Below are positions 40,601 through 51,000 of a stretch of DNA of 64,000 bases, piece by piece; position 1 is the stretch's first letter, and each line of letters begins with the position of its first letter. Under the pieces are notes generated by a model that was not told the DNA's origin, made no database searches, and worked only from the letters and a program-made list of their open reading frames with translations. Position numbers and translations under genes: made by a program. Origin of the DNA: Holacanthus passer. Its lineage: Eukaryota; Chordata; Actinopteri; Pomacanthidae. The DNA lies in NCBI GenBank assembly GCA_025331565.1, contig JAFREQ010000011.1:11428001-11492000 (forward strand), read 5' to 3'.

Positions 40601-42134
40601 GTAAAATCACAGTCACAGGACAGAGCATGGAGGTGAATGTGAGACAGTCCACACTCACCTCTCCTTTTCCTCATCAAGCGAATTTCCACAGGGTGGGGCC
40701 CCTGCAGCCGCTCGAGCGCTGAGCGGATCTGGAAAATGGAGGCAAATGGTGGGTCAAATTCATCTGAATACAAAAGCTTTTCACAACATTACCAAATCAG
40801 TTTCAACAACGTCAAGCCAGCACAATCAAACTTTATGCCATTTCTCCATTTTTAGAAATGATCAGCTGCCTCTTCCTTGCTAAGTGAGTCAGGTCACAAA
40901 AAAGCAGTTGACACTCTAACAAATTCAACTCAACTCAACTTCAACCTCAAATTTCAAACTGCCTGAACAGACCCTCAGAACTTCTGGTAAAGTCGAATGT
41001 GGCCAAAACCTCCCACAATCAGCTGATTGATGGCAGATAAATAGTAACAATAATAATAGCAGTGTTTCTGCAGTTTAGGCTGACAAATGAAACAGATCAG
41101 TGCAGCAGCTGCCTCTGATTTTTACAATTTAAACTAATTTAAAATAACAAAGGATCTCAGGTGTGACTGATTCCAGGTCGGATCACAGATTTAAACTTTG
41201 CCTTAAAGGTGGGGTGAGTCATCTCTTCATGGTTGGCTAGCTGTCCATTCTGTGTATGCCCTGAAAAAAATCCAGTATTTCTACACAGCCTTGGCTCTGT
41301 AAATGGGAAACAAAGTGTCTTGGACAGAGCCACGCAGAACTATTCCAGCCAATCAGCAACAGGTGGCATTCGTGCTTGTGCACAGGACGTGGACAAGGAC
41401 AACATAATGTGTCAACATTGGCAAGGCATTCTGAATATGTGGGGCGCAGGTTCGGAATGAGCACTTTTGTTTGAGTTCAAATATCAACAATCTTTCTCCA
41501 GAATGACTCACCCCACCTTTAAGAGCTGACTGCTTGCTCCTCCCTGCCCGTAATACCATCACACTCCATTCAAGCGAATTGCTGTTTGCCTTGTGAAAAG
41601 AATTTACCTTTCTTTACCCTTAAACAGCATCAGTGACACTTACATCATTCTCTGTGACATTAAGAGGAAGACCCCTCAGCATAATTGTCTTGCTCTCCTC
41701 CTCCTGCTCCATTTTGTAGTGCTGTTCTGGATAATCCCCATCGTATTCATCATCGGATCTGTCGCTATTGCTCCGTTTTCGGCCCCTCTGCTGCAGATAA
41801 ACATAAAAATATGATGTTTTGTATTCTTCTGCTACAGGTGTGAAAGTAACATGAGCTAACAAAGATGTTCCTATTCACTCACCTCTGGACTGTCTCTGTG
41901 CTCTCGGTGTCTATCATCACCCAAATGTTGATCATAATCCTGCTCCACATCTTTACCTCGTCGCCTTTCATGCCATTCTGGATCATCTCTCCTCCCATCC
42001 GAACCATATCTTCCACTGCGTTCACCACGACTGAGCCTATAGAAGAAAATGAATGCCCATGAATATGCCAATACACTGAATATGTGTCATTTCTACATTG
42101 GATTATGATCATCTTACCTTTTATCAGCTCCCAT
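34692..42134 (-). CDS. rbm5: RNA-binding protein 5, splicing regulator (complete)
   Basis: Twenty-four coding exons: 42118-42134, 41883-42036, 41644-41790, 40659-40728, 40209-40282, 39420-39503, 39149-39209, 38945-39013, 38694-38854, 38496-38593, 38168-38255, 37655-37723, 37499-37571, 37303-37406, 37052-37187, 36839-36936, 36568-36720, 36314-36463, 35985-36059, 35709-35888, 35428-35502, 35244-35344, 35005-35134, 34692-34817. All are GT-AG with phases in register, giving 2493 bases, 830 aa (human RBM5 is 815). Domains: RS/RD-rich N terminus; RRM1 ~92-170 (TIMLRGLP, SRGFAFVEF); RanBP2 finger ~178-205 (C-x2-C-x10-C-x2-C); RRM2 ~228-312 (TIILRNIAP, NRGFAFVQL); OCRE ~470-530 (tyrosine-rich YYYDPQTGLYYDP); C2H2 finger near 660-685; G-patch ~750-795; C terminus DAVRKAMFSRFTEIE. 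RBM5 acts in the nucleus on 3' splice-site pairing and exon choice of apoptosis genes. The paralogue rbm10 has a different C terminus. Confidence 0.96.
41202..41523. mobile_element. MITE with 21-bp perfect terminal inverted repeats, TTAA-bounded
   Basis: The first 21 bases (41202-41222, cttaaaggtggggtgagtcat) are the exact reverse complement of the last 21 (41503-41523). TTAA is present at 41203-41206 and 41518-41521, so the element proper may be the 311 bp between two TTAA target copies. That arrangement is known from piggyBac-type elements. There is no coding capacity. It lies inside the rbm5 intron between the exons at 41644-41790 and 40659-40728. Confidence 0.8.
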
Positions 42135-42171
42135 GGTTTAGTGTAGAGGACACGCGTTTGATCAAGGAACC
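42135..42171 (-). other. rbm5: rbm5 exon 2, 5' UTR portion
   Basis: The minus-strand acceptor TTTCTACAG precedes 42171, so the exon carrying the start codon is 42171-42118. The start is ATG at 42134 in context AACCATGG, giving MGADKR. This matches the MGSDKR start of the mammalian protein. Confidence 0.8.
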
Positions 42172-42701
42172 CTGTAGAAACATCAAAATATGTTTTAGCC
42201 ATTGAATCACAAATAACACCTGTCCACAGGTGTTTGACCTCAACCAGGGAAAGCCTCAGATATATGGGTAGATATCAACAGGATGCTTTAAGACTGAAAC
42301 TTTGCCTTGATTTGTTTTAACTCCATGTAGCTAAGAAGCAGATTTGTAATGAACAAGTCTAAAAACAGACAGTGACTGTGTTGTGATTCTTATATTTGCA
42401 TTACATTCAATTAACATATAGAGAACTGAGATCATAGATGAAGCCAACTCAGAGAGACCACAAGCCTGATTTCAAATGACTAACACTAAATATTAACTAA
42501 TATTGTTTTAGATGGAGATGAACTTAACTGGTCTACTGGTCATTTAACATCAATGACAAAACGAGCCTTGACTTGACACAGTAGCAAAGAGGCCACTGTG
42601 CAATGGACGTTAGCTTTGGGTCAGCTAGCGTAGCCATAAATAACTTATCTTACGTTAGCCGAAAGAAGAAAAACAATCCAGCGTTATTTTGCTTTACGTA
42701 C

Positions 42702-42800
42702 CCTTTAATGTCACAGCTTGCCAGTTCTGATAATGGCCTGATATTAAAAGGTTTCTAGAGGATTTTTCCAGTTTTTCCGGTCAGTCAGCGGATAAATCTT
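42702..42800 (-). other. rbm5: Probable non-coding exon 1 of rbm5
   Basis: A strong minus-strand donor (GTACGTAAAG) at 42692-42701 follows an AT/pyrimidine-mixed leader. The transcription start is probably near 42780-42820 but cannot be fixed from sequence. Confidence 0.5.
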
Positions 42801-42819
42801 CTTCTTTTAAAAGGACCGT

Positions 42820-43900
42820 TTGCAAACAGATAAATTGCGCATTACCGCCACCCACTGGTCGGGATGGGAATGGGAGGGTACACAGTTTAATGTAGTCTGG
42901 GTAATAAAAATAATATATGATTATATTATATATATAATAATACAGTGAGCAAACAAGCAAATAGTGTTCTAGTAGGAATAGCTATAATAAAGTGTAACCT
43001 GACATTTACTTATTTTTATTACAAATATCATACTCTCTATTGGGCTATGCCATCCCAGTGCATTAAGTCTGTATCCCTGTGAAATAACTGTATCTACTGT
43101 ATAGATATTACATTTTGATATAAAGTTGTGTAATATTATGTAATCAATAATATCTATTTCTGTCAAATGTAAATCTGCACAGGCAATATATATATATATA
43201 TATATATATGAAATGTATTCCATAAGCAGCTTACAGTAACAGTTTGAGATGCCCAAACATAGTGGGTCAATAAATTTGTATCTCTGTTTTTGATTTCTTT
43301 AGAAAGAAAATTAGAGGTGTTTAAATCAACACTACTTGTCCTAAACCTGCTCAACAAAAGTGGTAGGCAACTGTTGTCCTTCCTGTCTCCCCAGATGTTC
43401 CCAAACATTCATTTCTAAATAGATGCAGTATTTCTCTGTTTCACTGATCTTGCTTCTTTTTTCAGTGTGACATAACTTTTTTAGCCTCTGCATGGGTAAT
43501 ATTTATATTATTGATAATTGTTAATATTTTTACATGTCTATCTACATATTCTTTATATTCCTACTGTATGTGTATCAATTAAACGATAATAAAGATGCAT
43601 TGAATTCTATTCAGTTTAGAATTAACTTCAACATAATTGTCCAAATTTAGGAACTGCTAAATAAAGTGACTCTCCTTTGTTACCAAAGTGTAAATAACCT
43701 ACAACACGTCACCTAATACTAATAACATATTAATATATAATATGATATTAGCCGTGAGCTGTGACCGCCGCCGTGGACCACAGGCGCTCCCCTCATCACC
43801 GCGGGGTGGCGCTGCAGTCCCGCTGAGATGCGGATGAGCTGCAGAAGCAGAAATCTTCTCTCATCCCTGGAGCCCAAACCAGAAGGCGATGGCCGCGGTG
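42820..43900. promoter_or_regulatory. Divergent spacer between rbm5 and emc3
   Basis: The two genes are transcribed away from each other, with first exons roughly 1.1 kb apart. The middle is AT-rich with a (TA)n tract and a retroelement-tail-like aataaagatgcattgaattct near 43590. CG-rich sequence at 43755-43910 next to emc3 is the likely emc3 core promoter. Confidence 0.4.
43187..43209. repeat. (TA)n microsatellite
   Basis: About 11 perfect TA repeats in the rbm5-emc3 spacer. Confidence 0.9.
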
Positions 43901-43909
43901 GTGGATGCG

Positions 43910-44059
43910 AACTGTTAAATATAGTTTCATTTCTCTACCTACCTCAGTCAGCGCATGATCTGCGTCTGTCGCAGCAGGGAAACTCAGTGTAATTGGTGGT
44001 CGGTGCGTTAGGACGACTCGGCAGCTCCCAGCAGCTGTGACCCGGGCATCAGGAAGAAG
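43910..44059 (+). other. emc3: Probable non-coding exon 1 of emc3
   Basis: CG-rich leader ending at a donor-like AAGAAG|GTAGCC at 44059/44060. The next exon has an acceptor (TCCTCCTCAG) ending at 44430, just before the start codon. The 5' end is estimated. Confidence 0.5.
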
Positions 44060-44440
44060 GTAGCCCGCTGGCTAACGTTAACCAAACACTAGCATCACTG
44101 TGTTCATCAGTGGTGGTTTTCATACATACATCGCTACTGTTTTATTAAAGAACGGATCTTTTCCACTTTGTGTAGTGTAGCTTATATTAGATTGTTTGAT
44201 GCTAGCTCGTTAGCTTGATACCCATGATTAGCGTTACCTTAATGAGATCTCGCTAGCTAGCTAAATAGACTGACAGCCCATCCCTCTGTACTGTCGAGGC
44301 TCAGTCGTAGCTTGACACACAGCTTCTTGGTAATTAGTAAGTCCTCACATTAGTTAGACGAACAAACGTGTATTAAAGTTGCTTCTAGCTGCTGAACGTA
44401 TTTCTCCTTGCTGTGTCTTGTCCTCCTCAGTTAAGCTAGC

Positions 44441-46925
44441 ATGGCTGAACCCGAGCTTCTGCTGGACTCCAACATCCGACTTTGGGTGGTGTTGCCTATT
44501 GTCTTCATCACCTTTCTTGTCGGAGTCATTCGTCATTATGTGTCCATTCTTCTTCAGAGTGACAAGAAGTTGACGTTAGAACAGGTGTCTGACAGGTATG
44601 TGATCGTGAATTTCCCCACTGAGGGACGATTAAAGGAATATCTTATATTTATGTGGTGGGTAATATTGAAGAAAAAACCCCAGTTCATCTGAATTAATGT
44701 GTTCATGCTTCATCTCCAAATCCAGCCAGGTTCTTATTCGGAGCAGAATTCTCAGAGAAAATGGAAAATACATTCCAAAACAGGTAGGGATTTTTTCTTT
44801 ATATTGTTTTATACATATTATTCTTCATCAGATGAGTTCTCCAACTCATGTAGAAGTTATTGCCTAAAATATGAACATACCTACAGTGTTCCGCACAATG
44901 TTACTGAAAATCTCTCTTTGGTTTAGTCTTTTTTGATGAGGAAGTTCTACTTCAATAATCAAGAAGATGGATTTTTCAAGAAGACCAAAAGAAAGGTTGT
45001 TCCACCCTCTCCAATGACAGGTAATCCATTTTAGTATTTACCAATATACAAGATATGATGATGCAGTTTTTAGTGTTAGAATCCACAGTGAGCCTTTGTA
45101 AAGAAGCCCATTTGAATGAAAAATGTCTGCATCATTAAGACGGTTAAATATTATAATGATATTCCAAGTTAAGTCTTTTCTCACATGGCTGAAATTCTGT
45201 CCTTTAGACAACTCAAATCATGTACTGGAGTTCTTTCTTCCCCATATCATCTTGTCAGAGCTGGCATTCTTAAATCTAAATTATTAGAATCATGTCCAGA
45301 ACAGCTAAAAGAAGATGAAATACTATGAGACAAACCTCTATGAGTAAAAAAGCTGCAGACTAGAACAAGAGCAAACAAGTAGCTCTTGCTCCTGTAAATG
45401 AAACTGTGCAGCTCTCAGGTGTTTAATGTTTTGCATCTGTATTTATTTGTATTTTCTTGCATACTGTATCTTCTCACAGATCCCAGCATGCTGACAGACA
45501 TGATGAAAGGAAATGTCACCAACGTCCTTCCCATGATCCTCATTGGAGGCTGGATCAACTGGACCTTTTCAGGATTTGTAACAAGTAATGCTCTCTCTCG
45601 CAGCACGTGGTGCAGAGTGTGGAATGTACAAGAAAAGACTTTTAATTATTTTTGCTGCCAGATAAGATTTCATGGAGATTCTACATTGAGTTCTTTCTCT
45701 GTTTGTTTGTTTGTGTATTTCCCACAGCTAAGGTTCCTTTCCCTCTCACTCTGCGCTTCAAGCCCATGCTGCAGCAAGGAATAGAGCTGCTCTCACTGGA
45801 TGCCTCCTGGTAAACTAATGAAGCAAAATCTGTAGAGAGATACTGCATTAGTCATTATGTATTAATATCAAGATGTTTAAGCCAGTGTGTGACTGTCTTG
45901 TCATTTGTTATTCTTTGTGTGTTCATTTATCATCTAGGGTGAGCTCAGCATCATGGTATTTCCTGAACGTGTTTGGACTACGAAGCATGTACTCATTAAT
46001 TCTCGGCCAGGACAATGGTAATTTTAATATATTTTTAAGATAATTATGAGGGTTTTGTTGCGCCAGGTGGTTGTTTGATGGTGACAAGAAAATGGTTTAT
46101 CTACTTGCACTCATTCTCAGAAGGTTTCATAGTAATAACAACAGTGTCATACTACATTTTATTTGATTCACTGATAATGATATTGTTCAATTGAACTTTA
46201 GCTCTTAATGTTAATAAGGAATGTAACGGACAGGAATAGGGACATGAAAACAATACACACTACATACAATCTGGGAATTGTTGCATTTTAAGGTTTAGCT
46301 ATAGACGAATCCAACCAGTGATATTTAGAAGTCAAGTAAACCTTATAGTCTGAGTAAAGTCTGTGAATTTGGTTAGTTCTGTAATGCCTTGTTTATTTAT
46401 TCTAGTTAAACTGTTGACACTTTTTATTCTAGTTAAATTGTTGATACTTTTTTTACCCAAGTTAAAGTGTTAGTACTTTTTTGTACTTCTCTTGTTTATA
46501 TTGTTTACCTACTATTCATCTTGCTGCTGTAACATTGTAAATGTCCCCATTGTGGGACTAATAAAGGAATATTTTATCTTATGGTGAAACAGCTTTGCAT
46601 TCAGATAATTATTTTGTCAATCCCCTCAGGCGCAGATCAGTCGAGGATCATGCAGGAGCAGATGAGTGGGGCCGCCATGGCCATGCCTGCAGATACAAAT
46701 AAGGCTTTCAAGGTACATCCTGTAGTTTCAGTATAATTAATTGACAAGGGTGGGTTTCGCCCAGTTGTTCATGTGTTGCATGTTCTTGGATTTCAGGCTG
46801 AGTGGGAGGCACTGGAACTGACTGACCATCAGTGGGCGCTGGAGAGTGTAGAGGAGGATCTGATGAGCAGAGAGCTGGACTTTGATGGCATGTTTAGCAA
46901 GGAACTGCCGAGTGGTATCTTCTGA
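44441..46925 (+). CDS. emc3: ER membrane protein complex subunit 3 (complete)
   Basis: Eight coding exons: 44441-44595, 44726-44783, 44927-45020, 45480-45584, 45728-45809, 45938-46017, 46630-46712, 46797-46925. They total 786 bases, 261 aa, exactly the length of human EMC3. Borders are GT-AG and phases agree throughout. The protein starts [19 protein letters not shown] and ends KELPSGIF. Membrane segments are near residues 14-37 ([17 protein letters not shown]), ~112-132 ([18 protein letters not shown]) and ~170-190 ([18 protein letters not shown]). A cytosolic basic stretch [16 protein letters not shown] lies between the first two. EMC3 belongs to the Oxa1/YidC/GET1 insertase family. As part of the EMC in the endoplasmic reticulum it inserts tail-anchored and multipass membrane proteins. 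It is head-to-head with rbm5 and ends about 0.4 kb before the usp4 start. Confidence 0.97.
46390..46581 (+). repeat. Non-LTR retroelement 3' tail in an emc3 intron
   Basis: The part around 46520-46580 reads ctgctgtaacattgtaaatg, ccccattgtgggactaataaag, gaatattttatctt. From memory this is the typical 3' tail of teleost L2/CR1-like elements. Just 5' of it, three diverged ~25-bp units (agttaaa.tgttga.acttttt) lie in tandem. Confidence 0.6.
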
Positions 46926-47621
46926 TGGCCTAGTCACTCCTACTTGGAGCCTTCGCTTTGAATTTTTGATCATTGCAGGGATTTGTTTTTGGTTACAGCC
47001 ACAGAGATGGGACAAATCCCTTCATGTTATGCAAAGTTTACATTCACTTATTTGTGGTCCTTGTCTTTTCACATGTATTACCTTTTCATTCCTGTCCATA
47101 TGATATCTGAAATGACTTAAAATACACTGGTTCTGCTGCAGTCTCATGCATATTAGAAAGCATTGCTTTGTTATCTCACCTTTTAGACAAGGAAATGTTT
47201 GGGAAATATTAAGTGGCTTTTTGCTTATTGAAATGCATTATTATTATTATTGTTATTATTATTAGCTTGCAACTGTATGCCATCATAAAGCCATTAGGTA
47301 ATAGAATGTGAACTACCTAGTGCTTCTTTTTTCTTATGTCACACACAGCTAGACGAGCTGTCTCAGTTTTCATATATGTCATGTTTTAAAAATAGAACAC
47401 TACCATTTTACAGGTCTGAATGATGTTTATTTAATTATACTTTCATGACTCCTTTGTTAGATCATAGATCACAGCTGCTCTGTGTCAGCTACCTGAAGTT
47501 GGAAGCGGACCCAGAACCGATTAGCTGTTGGCAGAGAATATGTTTGCGTGATTGAAATATTGTGTTTTTGAAGTATGTAGACAGTTTATTTTGTAATGTA
47601 ACTCCCCTGTGTTTTGTACAG

Positions 47622-47627
47622 CATAAA
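47622..47627 (+). terminator. emc3: Candidate poly(A) signal of emc3
   Basis: CATAAA about 0.7 kb after the emc3 stop codon. No canonical AATAAA was found between the stop and usp4. A weak call. Confidence 0.25.
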
Positions 47628-47939
47628 GCCTGTTTTGACTACACACCTGGTTTTGTTTGTTCCAATGCACCCAAACACCACTATTATTATTACCACTAAT
47701 ATGCAAACAAGTGATGTGACTAATATTTCAGTCACACTGCAAAGTTGAAGTCAGTGCTGAGGTTTGTTGATGCAGCAGAAGAAGCTCATAAGATGAATGA
47801 TTTTATAGTAGTCGTAGCCCTTTTGGTGCACTGCTGCTCCAGGACGCTTTATCAATATGGGGTGATGACAGCATTCATACTGGAGATCCACAGCAGATTT
47901 CCGGGTCTTGGCACTGATCACAGAGGAAGATCGTTTCCA

Positions 47940-48013
47940 TTGAGCAGCGATCTGTAGCTCGTCCAGGCGCGCCTCCTCCATCCGCGCGTTCACGATACCG
48001 GCACACTCGCTGC
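47940..48013 (+). promoter_or_regulatory. usp4: GC-rich usp4 5' leader/promoter end
   Basis: Short CG-rich segment (gtccaggcgcgcctcc, ccgcgcgttcacg) immediately upstream of the usp4 start. This is consistent with a TATA-less CpG promoter. Confidence 0.4.
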
Positions 48014-51000
48014 ATGATGGCCGAGGGAGGCGGACCCGAGTCGGGTGGCGCGGCGGACTCTGACTCGGAGCCGGTAGCTGCTCAAATGCCAACCCCTTCA
48101 ACCGAAAGTCAAAAACAGACTATCGGGTCACTTTTGAAAACAACTCTAAGAAAGGGCGACGAATGGTAAGAATCGGCCCCGGCCAACGCTACCTTGGGTG
48201 TTTCTGCTAGCGTTAGCCGGCTAACGTTAGCTGGTGAGAAACGGGACATGCTAACATGCTAAAGCTAGCGAGCTAACGAAACTAATGGTTGTAAGTCTGA
48301 AACTGAAAGCTACTGTGCTACAGATATTTTGGCCAGCTAATGTTTAACACGTTAGCACGCTAGCTGCTAGCCAGCCCGACTTTACAATGTGGTGCCTGTA
48401 GTCATAGCTATCAATGTTGGTGATAAACAGCCAAGCTAACATGTCTAGCTAAGTGGCTTATTTGTGTAGCACTTGGCGTTAAACGTTGATGCCTGTTTTG
48501 TGACAAGTTAGCTGCCGATGGCTAATGTGGTGGCTAACCGGTTGGTAGAGTAATGTTAGGCCCTGGATTCAGATGATAACCAGGTTCTCCTTCTAGTCAG
48601 ACCGGCTCATTGCTAGTTTAGTGATCAGGAAATTGGCCCTATTGACAGGAATTATTGTGCGATGTTGTGGTGACATAACTGTTGAAGTTGTCTTACAGGT
48701 TTCTATATGTTAACTAACATTGTTTCAGATCATAAAGACCATCCAGGCCTGGAGCCAGATGTATTAAAGAAGCTTCACTTCAGTTATATAAATATTATAA
48801 CAGAGAAATGTCAGATAAACAAGAATTTCAGTTGTCTTCTTTGTTGATAGAAATTGTCACCATGTAAGAATATGCCACAGTTATTGTGTCAGTCAGCTAC
48901 TAGTTACTCAGCTAACATGTTCATGTAGTTGTTGAAATTAGTCAGGTACTGCCTATAGATAGTTTTTCATGATCATATAATTAAAACTGAACTGCCATCC
49001 CAAGGTATTCAAGCTGAAATGTATGATTTTCCACAAGGCATTAACACTGCTCCATAGCTTGGGTGTATCACTCTTAGGTTAAAGGACAAAGATCATACGC
49101 CTTACTTTGACTGAGATACCTCCTATTTGAGGCTGTTGCATTCATTTCGACAGTGGTTGCACAAAACAGAGTTACATGACCCAGCGCCTTAGAATGGGAA
49201 TACTTTCTAACAAGCCTATTAACTAAAGGAGATTCTTACTTGGGATGAGATTAAGTCAAACTAGCTTGCTGTTGCTATATCTGCAAATACCAAGGCAGTT
49301 TGGTGTTGCGTAATCTTCTGTGTTGGCATATGGCTGAGTGCAGTGTCTCTCCAAACCCAAAGCATTGTATCATCTCTTGACCCTTTTCTGTCCTTGCTTG
49401 ATATCATAAACGTATCTGGTGAGCAAAAAATCCTTTATAAGTATAAGAGGTTCAGGAGAAAGCGTCTTTTAAAGTGTGATTATGTTTGTCATTAACTGTT
49501 ACCAAAAATTTTCTCTTAGGTATCTTATAGACAGCCGGTGGTTCAAACAATGGAAGAAGTATGTGGGATTTGACAGCTGGGACATGTACAATGTTGGAGA
49601 ACGTAGCCTCTATCCAGGACCAATTGACAACTCCGGGCTGTTCTCAGGTAAAACTGTCATTTTTAAAAAAAACATCTGTTGTTTGCTCATTTTTATTGCT
49701 CATGAGAGCAGCACAAATCCAGCATAGAGATTAAAAGCGTTGGTTTTTTTGTAGTCATCTTTTTGTTTGTTTTTCCTTAAAGACCAGGACACTCAGGCCC
49801 TGAAAGAGCACCTTATAGATGAGCTGGACTATGTCCTTGTACCCACTGAGGCATGGAATAAACTGGTCAGCTGGTACGGCTGCCTTGATGGCCAGAGACC
49901 CATTGTCAGGAAGGTAATGCTGTTGGAGATATATATTTTTTTTTACTGTGATGACTCAATTATGGATCTGGCTCCTTAATATCTTTTTTCTTCTCTAGGT
50001 TGTTGAACATGGCATGTTTGTCAAGCACTGTAAGGTGGAGGTCTATTTGCTGGAGCTGAACTTGTGTGAGAATGACAACATGGACAATGTGGTCACACGC
50101 CATTTCAGTAAAGCTGATACTATAGGTGAGTGTTCTATAGATTCAGCTTTGCATTTAAACAGTAAGCAGATAAATGACTGTCTATGCATTGGAAATATAT
50201 ATATGTTGTCGGTCATTAAATGTGTTTTGTGGAAAAAAGAAAAAAGCAGGAAAGATAATAAGCAAGTGTTGCTAATCCCCTCCTTCCAGACACCATAGAG
50301 AAGGAGATGAGGACGCTGTTCAATATCCCATCAGAGAAGGAAACACGGCTCTGGAACAAATACATGAGCAACACCTACGAGCAGCTGAACAAGCCAGACA
50401 GCACTGTACAGGATGCTGGTCTCTTCCAGGGACAGGTAGTGTAGAGCTGTGTTATTCAAATAACCTTCCGATCACTGATAGGCTCTCTTCCTCATTTCTT
50501 TTGAAGAACACCACAGCCCAGTAACATACTCTGGTACTCACTCTGCATACATAATTCATTTTCAGCCATTGTACAAAATAACAGGAACATCCGAGAGTCT
50601 AATGCAATACATTAGCCCTGCAATAAAATAGGTATTGTTAAGAGTATAGTATGTAATTCTTGTTGAGACTGTCAGAGATGTGGAGGTTATGGTTCAGGTG
50701 TGTGATCTTGTTTGATGATGAAGTTTGTGATGGTGTGGTATTGCAAGCCTACTGTAAGATTTTCCTAATAGTCTGTGTTCCTTTTACATAAATGCGGGCT
50801 GGACTGGGTTTTGATGGGCCTTTTTTCAAAGCTTTACAAGTCAAAACCACTGTATTGAATTAAACTGTACAGGTGTCCATGCTGTTCTGCTCATGCACCT
50901 GTATTTTATGGTCACAAGTTACAATGTGAAAGTCATGAACCAATGTTCAATTTATCATTGCAGCTCTTATAGGTACACATATAGTATTAAACTCAAGCAA

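Noticed and set aside
41202..41523. Inverted ends as a Tc1/mariner (TA target) element
   Set aside because: TTAA at both edges fits better. TA alone cannot be excluded without empty-site data, so the piggyBac assignment is kept as inference.
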